Shown piece after piece: positions 10,218 to 19,419 of a stretch of 54,610 nt of DNA. Origin of the DNA: Legionella santicrucis (GTDB lineage Bacteria > Pseudomonadota > Gammaproteobacteria > Legionellales > Legionellaceae); assembly GCF_001468135.1 (NCBI RefSeq), contig NZ_LNYU01000091.1, positions 20,837 to 75,446 on the forward strand. Reading direction: 5' to 3'. Each line of letters begins with the position of its first letter. Within the stretch, counting starts at the first letter, position 1. The notes beneath the pieces were generated by a model. The model was given only the letters and a program-made list of their open reading frames with translations. It was not told the DNA's origin and did no database searches. Position numbers and translations under genes: made by a program.

Positions 10218-11016
10218 GGATAAGTTTTCTCCATAAATGAACAAGCCAGCCCTTAGAAAATTGAATATAAGCAGCATTATTCCAATACCAATGAACTGTC
10301 ATTTTTTTTAATTCTTCTTGGTGTTGTTCACTGAGCATAGAAAACTCGGTGAGCAAGAAAATTTTATAATCCTTAAGTACCAATGAAGAGTGATACAAAC
10401 TCACGTTTGCTCCACAAATTTTTGCCCAAGGTAAAAATTGTTCATCAGCACAAATAGCAATTGTTTTTTTATTCTTAAGTAATGCATTTCCCCAAACCCA
10501 TAATCCATTAATTAAAGAGTCATTAGGTCTAGACGCAAAAAGCATTTGGCATTCAGTTAAGAACTTTTGCCAATACATTGTATTATCTAATTGTGCTAAT
10601 TCAGGCATTAATGATTGATTCAATAAATGCTGTACTGGTTTAGCGCGTAAAAAATACTTTTTATCATTATAAAACAACCATGTTTCTGGATTATGATAAT
10701 GAAGAATTTTACCTTCCTTAGCAAGATATTGCGACAATAATTCAAACCATAATTTAGCATCACTCTCTTGAATTTGCAGATCTTTACCGCAAGCAGTAAT
10801 CATAGCGTCATTATGGGTTGCTATCCAATGAATGGGGCTCAAAACAAACCACTCACCTTCGAGGTGATGGTATTGCCTTAACAGATCAGCAAAAGGTGGA
10901 TCAGAAGGATCATAATCAAGACAACGTAAAAAATTAAGTAGCGCATTTCCCTCTGAAGTTAATAATTTCGCACGATCTGGAATAACGTTACATTCTGAGT
11001 CAATCACTACATACAT
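10207..11016 (-). CDS. RpfE-like protein (phosphoglycerate mutase-like family, function unknown)
   Basis: 269 residues resembling the RpfE-type proteins found beside recJ in many gammaproteobacteria. These are usually annotated as putative cofactor-independent phosphoglycerate mutases without biochemical proof. Recognisable landmarks are [19 protein letters not shown] near residue 57, a conserved tryptophan ([17 protein letters not shown]), [21 protein letters not shown] around residue 157, and [17 protein letters not shown]. It lacks the metal-binding aspartate/histidine set of real iPGMs, so enzyme activity is doubtful. It starts 10 bp inside the end of alaC and overlaps the start of recJ by 11 bp, which fits a tight alaC / RpfE-like / recJ operon. 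Confidence 0.75.
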   Translation of the reverse strand: MYVVIDSECNVIPDRAKLLTSEGNALLNFLRCLDYDPSDPPFADLLRQYHHLEGEWFVLSPIHWIATHNDAMITACGKDLQIQESDAKLWFELLSQYLAKEGKILHYHNPETWLFYNDKKYFLRAKPVQHLLNQSLMPELAQLDNTMYWQKFLTECQMLFASRPNDSLINGLWVWGNALLKNKKTIAICADEQFLPWAKICGANVSLYHSSLVLKDYKIFLLTEFSMLSEQHQEELKKMTVHWYWNNAAYIQFSKGWLVHLWRKLIHAY

Positions 11017-12212
11017 ACTTGGGAGACCTTAATCAGTCCGTCTTTTTTAAATAATGCTTTTATATTTCTTAACGCTTGACGCATACGATCTTTGTTTTCT
11101 ATGAGGCCAAAACGAACATAACCATCTCCTTGTTGACCAAATCCTATCCCAGGCGATACTGCAACATGTGCTTCTTGTAATAAGTATTTACTAAATTCAA
11201 GTGAACCCATGTGCTTATAATGAGAAGGAATAGGAGCCCAAACAAACATAGTTGCCTTGGGGTGTTCTACCACCCAGCCTAGTTCATTTAAACCATCACA
11301 AAGAATATTACGACGTTTCTCGTAAAGATCTCTAATTTCTCGTACACAGTCATCAGAGCCTTCTAATGCAGCAATTGCTGCAACTTGAATGGGTGTAAAC
11401 GTCCCATAATCCAAATAAGATTTAATTCGAGTAAGTGCGGCAACAAGTTCTTCATTACCACAAGCAAAACCAATACGCCAACCTGGCATATTATAAGATT
11501 TAGACATTGAATAAGTTTCAATTGCTATATCTGTAGCACCAGGGACCTGTAATATTGAAGGTGCTTTGTATCCGTCAAATACAATATCTGCATAAGCTAA
11601 ATCATGAATCACCCAAATTTCATGTTTTTTTGCTAAATCGACTATTTGCTCAAAAAAAGCGTAATCAACACAATGAGTACTTGGATTAGCAGGAAAATTA
11701 ATCACTAAAGCCTTAGGCTTAGGCAAACTTCTATTGATTGTATCTTCCACGGAGGCTAAAAATTGTGTTTCGTTTATTAGTGGAATTTGTTTTACGTTGG
11801 CTCCAGCAATAATAAATCCATAAGTATGAATAGGATATGCAGGATCAGGTACTAAAATCGTATCACCAGGACCACTAATTGCCAATGCTAAATGTGCTAA
11901 TCCCTCTTTTGAACCAATGGTTGCTAGTATCTGTGTTTCACTATTTAAACGTACATTATAATTACGTTCATACCAAGAAGCCATTGCTCGCCTTAACCTC
12001 GGAATTCCTTTAGACATGGAGTACCGGTGAGTATCGGGTCGTTGCACCGCTTCGATCAACTTATTTACTATATGAGGAGGTGTTGGTTGATCAGGGTTCC
12101 CCATTCCAAAATCAATGATATCTTCTCCACGCGCTCGCGCCTCTGTTTTTAATTGCGTTAATGTGTTAAAAACATAGGGGGGTAAGCGGTTAATTCGTGG
12201 AAATTGATTCAT
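11007..12212 (-). CDS. alaC: Alanine transaminase AlaC-type aminotransferase
   Basis: Class I PLP aminotransferase that interconverts pyruvate and alanine using glutamate. The 401-residue sequence tracks E. coli AlaC (YfdZ) closely: [15 protein letters not shown] at the start, [69 protein letters not shown], and the PLP-lysine motif [15 protein letters not shown]. The frame is open to 12281, but the ATG at 12212 has AGAGG eight bases upstream and matches the family start. It is first in a minus-strand operon with the RpfE-like gene and recJ. A Mth938-like gene is divergent from it, with only 58 bp between the starts. Confidence 0.9.
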   Translation of the reverse strand: MNQFPRINRLPPYVFNTLTQLKTEARARGEDIIDFGMGNPDQPTPPHIVNKLIEAVQRPDTHRYSMSKGIPRLRRAMASWYERNYNVRLNSETQILATIGSKEGLAHLALAISGPGDTILVPDPAYPIHTYGFIIAGANVKQIPLINETQFLASVEDTINRSLPKPKALVINFPANPSTHCVDYAFFEQIVDLAKKHEIWVIHDLAYADIVFDGYKAPSILQVPGATDIAIETYSMSKSYNMPGWRIGFACGNEELVAALTRIKSYLDYGTFTPIQVAAIAALEGSDDCVREIRDLYEKRRNILCDGLNELGWVVEHPKATMFVWAPIPSHYKHMGSLEFSKYLLQEAHVAVSPGIGFGQQGDGYVRFGLIENKDRMRQALRNIKALFKKDGLIKVSQVCM

Positions 12213-12270
12213 AATATCTACCTCTGTAGTATACTCACAACCACTATAACTCAATAAACCTTCCAAAACT

Positions 12271-12636
12271 ATGAATATCAATTTAGAAGAATCAGAACCA
12301 CATGCGGTGCAAGCTTATAGTAATAACAAAATTCAGATTAATTCCATTATTTACGAGAAAAGTTTCATTGTTTCCAAAACAAAAATCATCAGTGAGCTAT
12401 CCATCGAAAATATCCAAGAAATTGATGAAGTCTACATGAACTTATTAACGCAATTCAAACCGGAAATTATAATCATTGGCCATGAAAATACCGGAAAACT
12501 GCCGTCTTTGTCAATTATGAATCAACTTGCACAACAACGAATTGGAATTGAATTTATGTCAATCGGCGCAGCCTGTCGTACTTACAATATTTTATTAAGC
12601 GAACATCGGGCCGTTATTGCAGGTTTTATTTTTTGA
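12271..12636 (+). CDS. Mth938-like (DUF498/DUF598) domain protein
   Basis: Small cytosolic protein of 121 residues in the Mth938/Xcc2852-like family, whose function is not known. Typical landmarks are [13 protein letters not shown], the central [18 protein letters not shown] (a glycine turn after hydrophobic strands), [20 protein letters not shown] and the closing [10 protein letters not shown]. Length and order match the single-domain family. The gene diverges from alaC, and the short gap between the starts must hold both promoters. It converges on the patatin-like gene, leaving 51 bp in which I see no convincing terminator. Confidence 0.8.
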   Translation: MNINLEESEPHAVQAYSNNKIQINSIIYEKSFIVSKTKIISELSIENIQEIDEVYMNLLTQFKPEIIIIGHENTGKLPSLSIMNQLAQQRIGIEFMSIGAACRTYNILLSEHRAVIAGFIF

Positions 12637-12687
12637 ATACAGCCTTGGAAATTATGTAAAACTCGGTTTACTGCTTCATTAGTGATC

Positions 12688-13710
12688 TTATAACCATTCT
12701 GCAAAATCAATAGTTGTTTTTTTTCCAACGTGATCATAATTTTTTTCAATCCAAAGACTTGCTTCCTGTCTTCCTAAGTCACGCATAGCCACTAAAAACT
12801 CCCAATCAGGGGTATAAACCGTTGATAAGGGAAAATCTCGTAAGTCTTCATCAGCACGAATACAATGCATAAATATCTTTTTATAGTTTTTTTCATATTC
12901 TTTTTTCAATTGTCCTTTCGTGATCAAGCTGCTGACAAAAGCTACAGCACGCATTTCACGCATCAAAGAAGAGTTAAAGGATACTTCTCTTACTCGAGAA
13001 TCAATTTCTGCTGGAGTTTTTGGAATGTTGTTACGAACGATTGGGACTGTATGAAAAATCAAAATATCTCTGCAGCTTGTTTGATATATTAAGGGAAAAA
13101 TGGCAGGATTACCTAGGTAACCACCATCCCAATAAAATTCTCCATTGATTTCAATTGATTGATATAATTGGGGTAAACACGCGGAAGCTAAAAGAGTATC
13201 TATAGATAATTCATTATTGTCAAAAATGCGTATTTTACCAGTTTGAACATTAGTAGCACATATAAAAAGCTTAATAGCACTTTTATTTTTGATTTGCTCT
13301 ATATCAATTATCTTTTCTAAAACATTTCGAATGGGATGAAAATTAAAAGGATTAAATTGATAGGGAGAAAAAAGGCTCGCTATTGAATTAAATAAATAAA
13401 AATTAAGAGGCGCTTTTAAGAAAGGCTCTATAAAGCAATCAAAAGGAGATTTTGCTGTAATGCCAAACGTTTTTCCATAATCACTCATCGCATGCCAAAA
13501 ATCATGCAATAATTGTCTAGCGCCCTCTTCCTTTCCCTGCAAAAAACCATATGCAAGAACAGCTGCATTCATGCTGCCAGCACTTGTTGCTGAAATACCT
13601 TCGATTGTAAACAATTTTGATTCAAGAAACTTATCTAATAAACCCCAAGTAAAAGCACCATGAGCACCACCACCTTGAAGGGCAAGATTTATTTTTTTTC
13701 TTTTAGGCAT
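12688..13710 (-). CDS. Patatin-like phospholipase family protein
   Basis: 340-residue acyl hydrolase of the patatin/NTE family, expected to deacylate lipids with a Ser-Asp dyad. The oxyanion-hole loop ALQGGGAHGAFTWGLLDKF is near the N-terminus. The nucleophile elbow reads ISATSAGSMNAAV, with alanine where the usual GxSxG has its first glycine. The catalytic aspartate motif is WDGGYLGNPAIFPLI near residue 193. No signal peptide or added effector-type domain is visible, so this looks like a cytosolic housekeeping patatin rather than a VipD-like toxin. Transcription is toward the Mth938-like gene. Substrate unknown. Confidence 0.88.
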   Translation of the reverse strand: MPKRKKINLALQGGGAHGAFTWGLLDKFLESKLFTIEGISATSAGSMNAAVLAYGFLQGKEEGARQLLHDFWHAMSDYGKTFGITAKSPFDCFIEPFLKAPLNFYLFNSIASLFSPYQFNPFNFHPIRNVLEKIIDIEQIKNKSAIKLFICATNVQTGKIRIFDNNELSIDTLLASACLPQLYQSIEINGEFYWDGGYLGNPAIFPLIYQTSCRDILIFHTVPIVRNNIPKTPAEIDSRVREVSFNSSLMREMRAVAFVSSLITKGQLKKEYEKNYKKIFMHCIRADEDLRDFPLSTVYTPDWEFLVAMRDLGRQEASLWIEKNYDHVGKKTTIDFAEWL

Positions 13711-14015
13711 TTCAATCTCCCTATTAATAGGATGAAACTTTCTCTGTCCTTAAGTTAACCTTGGTTATAGATAGGTGATAGAATCATTATCTCGAGCCCT
13801 TTCGGGATGAATGGCTCTAAATAATGACTAGATCCTCATTTTAAATTTCGTGGGGATATATCAGTTCGAGACGATGCTCAGGCATTCCCCAACTTAAGGA
13901 AACTATCCTTATTCCTATGTGCGGGATCCGGAAATCCCACACCATCGGATCCGCGGACATACCACGGGACATCGAAAGGATGTATCTGAACAAACTCTCT
14001 CCACTTCCTCTTAAC
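13711..14015. other. Gene-free gap with GC-rich inverted repeat
   Basis: No coding frame of interest. The patatin gene has GGGAGA just before its ATG at the left end. The right half is richer in GC than its surroundings. It holds an imperfect inverted repeat with arms at 13921-13930 (GCGGGATCCG) and 13946-13954 (CGGATCCGC). This could fold downstream of the acetoacetate decarboxylase gene, but no U-tract follows on the minus strand, so it is not a standard intrinsic terminator. It may be an extragenic repeat; I cannot test copy number here. Confidence 0.4.
13921..13954. repeat. GC-rich imperfect inverted repeat
   Basis: Arms GCGGGATCCG (13921-13930) and CGGATCCGC (13946-13954) pair over nine positions with one bulged G, around a 15-base loop. 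It lies in the gap between adc and the patatin gene. Possible extragenic palindrome or weak transcription stop. Confidence 0.45.
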
Positions 14016-14756
14016 CTAACTCAAATAATCTTCAACCACAGTACCATAAGGTAATGTTAAATCTGTAACAAAATGAACTACGGATACAATTTTTTTAACG
14101 GGTAACTCTGCAATGGGAGCTAATGCATGGGGATGCAATTCCAAACTACCAGGACCAGTCCAAGCACCTTTGACCGTTACATCTTTTAAATAGGTTCGAG
14201 TCAATTGATTTACTTCAGGAGTACCATCAACACCTGGTATATTTTTTAAAAGAAAAGTGGGTTTTTTCAATGAATCCAATACGGTTTTTTGATCGATTTC
14301 ATGATGTTTATACCCCATAGTAGCTGTAGCAATCCGCAAACTGCCATAATTTAATAAACCAATAAGCACATCCTCTTCAACAAATAATTTAGGTTTCGCT
14401 AATTTTTTAGGAAACCCCCAAATTTCTCGGCCACCCGCAATAGGAGCATGACAATCAAGAAACATAGAGATAGTGAATCCCCCTTCCTCACCTTTATAAC
14501 GGACAGGAATCACTTGACCCGATTCCGTATAATCTCCAAAACCTGTTGAATCCGGCATCCTGATAAACTCAAACTTAACAAAAGGTTCAAGCAGCTCTAG
14601 ACCAGGAGGCAGAATATCTTCAAGCAATTCAGGGAAGGTTTCATAGGTAATAATGAAAAATTCGCGATTAATAAACCGGTAAGGCCCTGCAGGATACGTT
14701 CTAATCCAACGTGGTGCAGGCATATCAAACTCATTGACCATCTTTGATTTTTTCAT
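14016..14756 (-). CDS. adc: Acetoacetate decarboxylase
   Basis: Converts acetoacetate to acetone and CO2 through a Schiff-base lysine. The 246 residues match the ADC family end to end: AGPYRFINREFFIITYET, LPPGLELLEPFVKFEFIRMP, then the active-site stretch GGREIWGFPKKLAKPKLF (the catalytic lysine is one of the KK pair), and LELHPHALAPIAELPVKKI. AAGGAAG lies about six bases before the ATG. It stands alone between two gene-poor gaps. In Legionella, which stores polyhydroxybutyrate, an acetoacetate-consuming enzyme would fit ketone or PHB turnover; that is inference. Confidence 0.93.
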   Translation of the reverse strand: MKKSKMVNEFDMPAPRWIRTYPAGPYRFINREFFIITYETFPELLEDILPPGLELLEPFVKFEFIRMPDSTGFGDYTESGQVIPVRYKGEEGGFTISMFLDCHAPIAGGREIWGFPKKLAKPKLFVEEDVLIGLLNYGSLRIATATMGYKHHEIDQKTVLDSLKKPTFLLKNIPGVDGTPEVNQLTRTYLKDVTVKGAWTGPGSLELHPHALAPIAELPVKKIVSVVHFVTDLTLPYGTVVEDYLS

Positions 14757-15070
14757 TGATTTCTTCCTTTAAAGTTTCTTCCTTATCCAAAGTATAATGC
14801 TATCTCAAATATTTTTTATTCTTTAATTCACTTATTTGTTGTTATCTGTAGTAAAACTTATCTGCCACGCTAAAAAAGCTTCGAGGCAGAATAAACGCCC
14901 TCTAGCCGAACGAGCGATGGTAATAATTCATTTCTTACTCCAAACTCATATTAACTTGCTATAAATATTTCGTAATAAAACTCTAAAATCTGATGAACAA
15001 GCGTAAGAAAAACTTAATGTTATCCATCATACAATGTACCTAAAGACGTTTCAAATTTAGGTTTATTCAT
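14757..15070. other. Gene-free gap between divergent genes
   Basis: Separates the divergent adc gene and the decayed gene at 15071. The left edge is the adc ribosome-binding region. The rest is AT-rich and must hold at least the adc promoter. I see no tRNA, strong hairpin with a T-run or convincing repeat. CTTAATGTT about 55 bases before 15071 resembles one half of a PmrA-type site, but no second half is present, so I do not call a site. Confidence 0.4.
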
Positions 15071-15902
15071 ATGTTAAAAATCAAAGAAGTTATCTTTTCT
15101 AGTCCAACGTCTGGTGAGACTGACTTATCCTTGTATCGGATTAAAAATGGAAATCGACCACTTATCATAGCTACAGGACAAAATGATCCTTATCGAGTCG
15201 ACAGAATGTTAAGCTATATATCAAACTTGATGCAATCAACAGTAATAGAACACTCAAAAAATGTACTCGAAAATAAAGCATTGGGTGATAACAGCGAATT
15301 AATTCATAGGGAAAATTTCTCCATGCTCAGCAAAGGAATACAAATAACCCCCTGAGATGCTCGATAAAATAGTAAGTATATACCCAGAGCGCACTAAAAA
15401 TACGATTAGAGATGATTAATCAAGAGAAAGCAGCACTGAGTCAACTAGTAGTGTTGCAAGCCCACTATTAGTACAAATTCCCAATCATGAAGTTGCAGCA
15501 ATAAAGGTTAATGCAGATAATAGTCAAACGTTTGATAAATTCATTTCTAAAACAATTATAGAATATAAAATAAAAAATAAAGTTGCGCTTTCACACGCAA
15601 AACAAACGATAGAAAACCAATTATTTGACTATTACTTGGACAAAATAAAAGCAGATCAACTTTCTGAGATAAATGGATTACGACAAAAATTTATCGATGG
15701 CACTTTTCCCAAACAAGCAATTTTTGAAGCATTCAAAGATACCCCTGACTTCCAAAGAAAAGTAATAAAACATGAACTGATATTACAAACACAAAAAGAG
15801 ATAGCTGCATTGAAACTGAAAGTAGAATTTAAGGAACGATTGAAAGAGACTAAGGACAAAGAGATACCCAACTCAGAGGGAGAAATCATCCGACTAAGGT
15901 AA
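15071..15902 (+). pseudogene. Decayed gene: one frameshift plus one internal stop (unknown family)
   Basis: Two short open frames (15071-15355, 94 aa, and the frame ending at 15902) look like pieces of one gene of about 277 codons. The first ends ...GIQITP-stop at a run of five C (15349-15353 area). Reading with one C fewer continues as ITPEMLDKIVSIYPERTKNT, a smooth protein sequence in the second frame. That frame then meets a TAA at 15417-15419 and continues open as SRESSTESTSSVASPLL and on through LSHAKQTIENQLFDYYLDK to the end. So there is one frameshift and one nonsense codon. The product is hydrophilic and helical, with a serine/threonine-rich linker. I do not recognise the family; given its neighbours, a former effector is possible. 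A sequencing error at the C-run would explain the shift but not the stop. Confidence 0.65.
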
Positions 15903-16070
15903 AATCACGTGCTTTGAAAAACGAGATTATACGGCACATTTTTACTATAAAAAACGCAGGCTGAAGGATTATGAATGGTACTTTTCTGAAGTACCAGTTA
16001 ATCAAATTTGATTTACAAAATAACGCCATTTAGAATTAAAATTATAGGTTCATCAATGGAGTGAAAAGAC

Positions 16071-16343
16071 ATGAATAAGCGTAAGCTACAAAATACTGCT
16101 GTGATTACAGCAGCTGTGAGCGCTTCGCTTCTTTCTATCTACACAAATACTGATTGGTTTTCTGCAGAACATGGGCATGTAGAACTTGAAAGGTGCTATG
16201 AAATAGTACGTGCAGGTAAAAATGATTGTGCAACCTCGAAACATTCTTGCGCATCACAAGCAATAAAAAATAATGATCCAGAAGAGTTTATCATGTTGCC
16301 TAAAGGATTATGTGAGCGAATCCTTGGAGGTAAAAGTGCTTAA
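16071..16343 (+). CDS. bufA1: Bufferin-type RiPP precursor, BufA1 / DUF2282 family
   Basis: 90-residue small protein of the DUF2282 family. In studied bacteria these are precursors of bufferins, copper-binding peptides whose cysteines are modified by an MNIO enzyme. A basic start (MNKRKLQ) and a hydrophobic stretch (ITAAVSASLLSIYT) suggest a signal sequence for export. The core keeps the four family cysteines (42, 53, 60, 81) in CYEIVRAGKNDC, SKHSCASQ and LPKGLCERILGG. The matching maturase (MNIO) and partner (DUF2063) lie 1.3 kb away on the other strand. Its last codons overlap the GTG start of a cyclase, implying translational coupling. GGAG lies about 11 bases before the ATG. Family is clear; copper binding and modification here are inferred. 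Confidence 0.88.
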   Translation: MNKRKLQNTAVITAAVSASLLSIYTNTDWFSAEHGHVELERCYEIVRAGKNDCATSKHSCASQAIKNNDPEEFIMLPKGLCERILGGKSA

Positions 16344-17649
16344 ATATGATCAATTACCGGCCCGTGTTAAAAATGAGATACAAGCACAACAATATCAAAG
16401 TGAGTTACTGGTAGGAGGAGTACAACTAGGTGTAGTAGTATTGTTGATGATTATTAACTGCTTAACTCCTGTAGGTTATACCCCAAATGCTCCCGTACAT
16501 TCCGCTTCATTGGGTTTATCACTATTTGCTATTCTGATAATAACAAGATTATGGTTTGCCTACACAAATCAATTAACGCATTTAGCGCTTGGAGCATCAA
16601 TAATCATAGAAATGCTATTATTGCTATTTATTATCTGGACCTATTACTTACAATATCAAACCTCACCAACAATTAATTTAAAAAATACCCATATTAACTA
16701 TGTTTACATTTTAATTGCTCTACGTGCTCTACGTTTTGAACCAGAATGGGTACTACTTTCTGGTTTAACCGCAATTATAGGCTGGAGTGTTATTATTTGG
16801 CAAACTTTGATAAGTACGGGTATGAATGTAATTACATGGGATTATGTCACTTATGCCTCTACGCGAAGTGTCTATTTAGGTTCTATTTTTGATGTGCTTT
16901 TATCAATTTTATTAGTTACAATTATCTTATTTTTAGTGCTTGAGCGCGCCAAAAAAATATTATTCCAAGCGGTAGAACAAACCAGTGCGGCAAAAGATTT
17001 AGCACGTTTTTTTGATACAGGCGTTGTCAAAAAAATAACCTGCTCCGACTCCTTATTGCAAGCCGGTTATGGCGAAGTCCGACAAGCAGCCATAATGTTT
17101 ACAGATATGCGAGGTTTTACTAAAGCATCAAATACCCTCTCACCCAGCGATTTAATTAGGTTACTTGGAGAATATCAACGTATTCTTGTACCCATTATCC
17201 AAAAACATAATGGAAGTATTGATAAATTTATGGGTGATGGAATTATGGCAAGCTTTGGAGCAGTAGCCCCTTCCCACACTTATGCGGCGGATGCGCTAAG
17301 AGCGGCAGATGAGATCCTCTCTGTGCTGCCTTCCTGGAATGAAAAAAGACAAAAAGATAAGGAAATTGTTATTGATGTCGGTATAGGGCTTGCAGTAGGT
17401 GAAATTGTTTTTGGGGTTATAGGGAATATAGACAGGCTTGAATATACTGTGATTGGAGAAACAGCAAACTTAGCAGCAAAATTGGAAAAACATAACAAAA
17501 TAGAGCATTCAAAAGGATTAACTACGGAGTTCTCATTACTTGAAGCCTTAAAGCAAGGGTATAAAAAAACTGAAGAAATAATTGAACTTAAATCAAGACT
17601 GGTAGCGGGAGTGAATAACTCTATAGATTTAGTTGTTCTTGGTAAGTAG
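16336..17649 (+). CDS. Membrane-anchored class III adenylate/guanylate cyclase
   Basis: 437 residues: about six transmembrane helices in the first ~220, then a class III cyclase domain. Metal aspartates are in MFTDMRGFTKAS and FMGDGIMASFG. The purine-site lysine lies in SIDKFMGDG, and the partner position is the threonine of EYTVIG, the pattern of class IIIb adenylyl cyclases. The transition-state asparagine is present in NLAAKLEKHNK, but the usual arginine is lysine. An open frame runs back to 16273; however, GTG at 16336 has GGAGG with a five-base spacer, whereas the upstream ATG has none. The GTG overlaps the bufA1 stop by 8 bp, so the two are coupled. A signalling output linked to the RiPP precursor is inference. 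Confidence 0.88.
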   Translation: MLKYDQLPARVKNEIQAQQYQSELLVGGVQLGVVVLLMIINCLTPVGYTPNAPVHSASLGLSLFAILIITRLWFAYTNQLTHLALGASIIIEMLLLLFIIWTYYLQYQTSPTINLKNTHINYVYILIALRALRFEPEWVLLSGLTAIIGWSVIIWQTLISTGMNVITWDYVTYASTRSVYLGSIFDVLLSILLVTIILFLVLERAKKILFQAVEQTSAAKDLARFFDTGVVKKITCSDSLLQAGYGEVRQAAIMFTDMRGFTKASNTLSPSDLIRLLGEYQRILVPIIQKHNGSIDKFMGDGIMASFGAVAPSHTYAADALRAADEILSVLPSWNEKRQKDKEIVIDVGIGLAVGEIVFGVIGNIDRLEYTVIGETANLAAKLEKHNKIEHSKGLTTEFSLLEALKQGYKKTEEIIELKSRLVAGVNNSIDLVVLGK

Positions 17650-17665
17650 GCATTATAACCCTATT

Positions 17666-18475
17666 TTAATAGGTGTTAGAGGCAAACTCTATTTTCCACA
17701 TCAAGTGATTTTTTCGAATAAATTGCAGTGCTGCATGTACATCAAAATCTGGATTTATTTCATAAACGGTTTCATAAGCGTGAATTAATGAAAGACGATT
17801 TTGAAGGGATATAAAAAATCGAAACATGTCTTGAGAGATCCAGTGTACAGTTACACGATGATATTGTCTTGAGATAACCGCATAACACGCCACTGGCTGC
17901 AAATTGATATTCTGTTTTTCGTCCGGCATCTCAATTAAATTAACAATCTCTTTTAATGAATAAGGTGACGAAAATAAGTAAACAGATGGATTAAAAATCA
18001 GGTATATTTCTTTTGAAAATGCTAATTTTTTTGGCCATTTTAAAGGATTAATAAGACTAAAATTTGAGGCACGATAACTCATATGCTTCAGCCATTCTAA
18101 CTCCGCTATATCAGACAAATAAATAAGATGCTGAATCGGCTCAAAACAGTGTAAAAACCGAGGGAAGCTTGCTCCCCAATCATCAAGGCAGTTAGTGATA
18201 GGCAGATTTTTCTCCTCTCGACAAAAAATAGCCGCTAAGTTATCCGCACATTCTTTCCCAACTAATTTCCAAACAGCAGGAAAGGTTATTTCTAAAGCAC
18301 GATATAGATTTTGAAAAATGTTATTTCGGTATATGTTTAATCGAAACTCTGGAGCTATCGCGCTCTCCCGAATGTTTTTCATAAACCCAATATCATTGCT
18401 ATTGAATATTGCTTTAGCAAAATCGTTCTGTATTTGCTTCATCGTTGATATAATAGGCCGCTTTTTTTGCCTCAT
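17666..18475 (-). CDS. bufC: BufC-like partner protein (DUF2063 family)
   Basis: 269-residue protein with the DUF2063 / HvfC-BufC N-terminal domain, the usual companion of MNIO enzymes, which binds the precursor peptide. Family landmarks are FRLNIYRNNIFQNLYRALEI, TFPAVWKLVGKECADNLAAI, WGASFPRFLHCFEP and YLSDIAELEWLKHMSYRA. The ATG at 18475 has GGAGG nine bases upstream. It sits inside the end of the MNIO gene (62-bp overlap), so the pair is surely cotranscribed. A second ATG at 18442 is possible. It converges on the cyclase gene with a 16-bp gap. Role in presenting BufA1 to the oxidase is inferred from family knowledge. Confidence 0.87.
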   Translation of the reverse strand: MRQKKRPIISTMKQIQNDFAKAIFNSNDIGFMKNIRESAIAPEFRLNIYRNNIFQNLYRALEITFPAVWKLVGKECADNLAAIFCREEKNLPITNCLDDWGASFPRFLHCFEPIQHLIYLSDIAELEWLKHMSYRASNFSLINPLKWPKKLAFSKEIYLIFNPSVYLFSSPYSLKEIVNLIEMPDEKQNINLQPVACYAVISRQYHRVTVHWISQDMFRFFISLQNRLSLIHAYETVYEINPDFDVHAALQFIRKNHLMWKIEFASNTY

Positions 18476-19265
18476 TCAATAAAACCTCCAAATCAGGTAT
18501 GTCCCTATCCCATTCCAGCAAAGATGGAACAATACCTATGTACCTTATAGCATAACGATATAATTCCCACACTTCCGGGCAGACAGAGTTATCATGTGTA
18601 TCTAAAAGCAAATGATTCATGTTATCTTGTGTATGTACTGAGTGTCCTGCCAGATGAATTTCTTTTATTGCTTTTTGTGGAAGAGTTTGTATGTATTGAT
18701 AAGGGTCCCAATTATGATTAAAACAAGAAACGTAGAGATTATTTACATCCAATAGAATTTGCACATCTGTACGTTTGACTAATTCTGCTAAAAACTCAGC
18801 TTCTGAATAGCTGGAAGTTCGATATTCGAAATAAGAAGAAGGATTTTCAATGAGCAAAGTTCTTTGTAAATAATTTTGAACTGTATCAATATTGTTAGCA
18901 ATAGCTATTAAATTTTCTTCATTATAAGGAATAGGTAATAAATCAGGAAGATAGAACTGTCCAGTATTATTCCATGCTAAATGATCTGAAAGCAAAATAG
19001 GCTCAAATTGACTGAGTAGCTTTTTAACTCTCTTTAAATGATTCTTACATATACCCTGTACTGATCCCAGGGACAAACCAACACCATGAAAACTTAGAGG
19101 ATAAAGCTCACGAATCGAGAATAGAATATCAAGCAGCGGCCCACCATGAATCATAAAGTTTTCCGTATGAACCTCTAACCAATCAATTTTAGGCTTTTCC
19201 TTAAGAACTTGATAATAGTGAGGCTCTCTTAAACCAATGCCTATTTGATCACCGTTTATTCGCAT
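18414..19265 (-). CDS. bufB: MNIO-family (DUF692) bufferin maturase, BufB-like
   Basis: 283-residue multinuclear non-heme iron-dependent oxidase with a TIM-barrel fold. Relatives oxidise precursor cysteines, to thiooxazole rings in the bufferins. The metal-site motifs are all visible and in order: DWLEVHTENF, SFHGVGLSLGS, LSDHLAWNN, IENPSSYFEY, LLDVNNLYVSCFNHNWDP, KEIHLAGHS, LLLDTHDNSV and LLEWDRDIPDL. Nothing essential appears lost. The gene is followed at once by the overlapping bufC. The precursor is encoded convergently, beyond bufC and on the opposite strand, which is unusual because bufA-bufB-bufC are normally collinear. No DoxX-like membrane gene is nearby. Confidence 0.92.
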   Translation of the reverse strand: MRINGDQIGIGLREPHYYQVLKEKPKIDWLEVHTENFMIHGGPLLDILFSIRELYPLSFHGVGLSLGSVQGICKNHLKRVKKLLSQFEPILLSDHLAWNNTGQFYLPDLLPIPYNEENLIAIANNIDTVQNYLQRTLLIENPSSYFEYRTSSYSEAEFLAELVKRTDVQILLDVNNLYVSCFNHNWDPYQYIQTLPQKAIKEIHLAGHSVHTQDNMNHLLLDTHDNSVCPEVWELYRYAIRYIGIVPSLLEWDRDIPDLEVLLNEAKKAAYYINDEANTERFC

Positions 19266-19419
19266 GATTTTTAAAATAGAGTTGCTTGATTAATTAGAAT
19301 AACCGTTCTATATTTTCATTACCACAATTTATATTTTAAACAAAGAGTTATAAGTTAATCATTTGTGTAAATATATTTACGATATCAAAATAATATAATG
19401 ATTAAAAGGAATTCAAATC

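Noticed and set aside
15071..15355. A separate 94-residue gene
   Set aside because: Its sequence continues smoothly into the next frame if one C is removed, so it is treated as the front of a decayed gene.
17660..17673. Bidirectional terminator CCTATTTTAATAGG between the cyclase and bufC
   Set aside because: A short AT-rich stem without a T-run that overlaps the bufC stop. Too weak to call.
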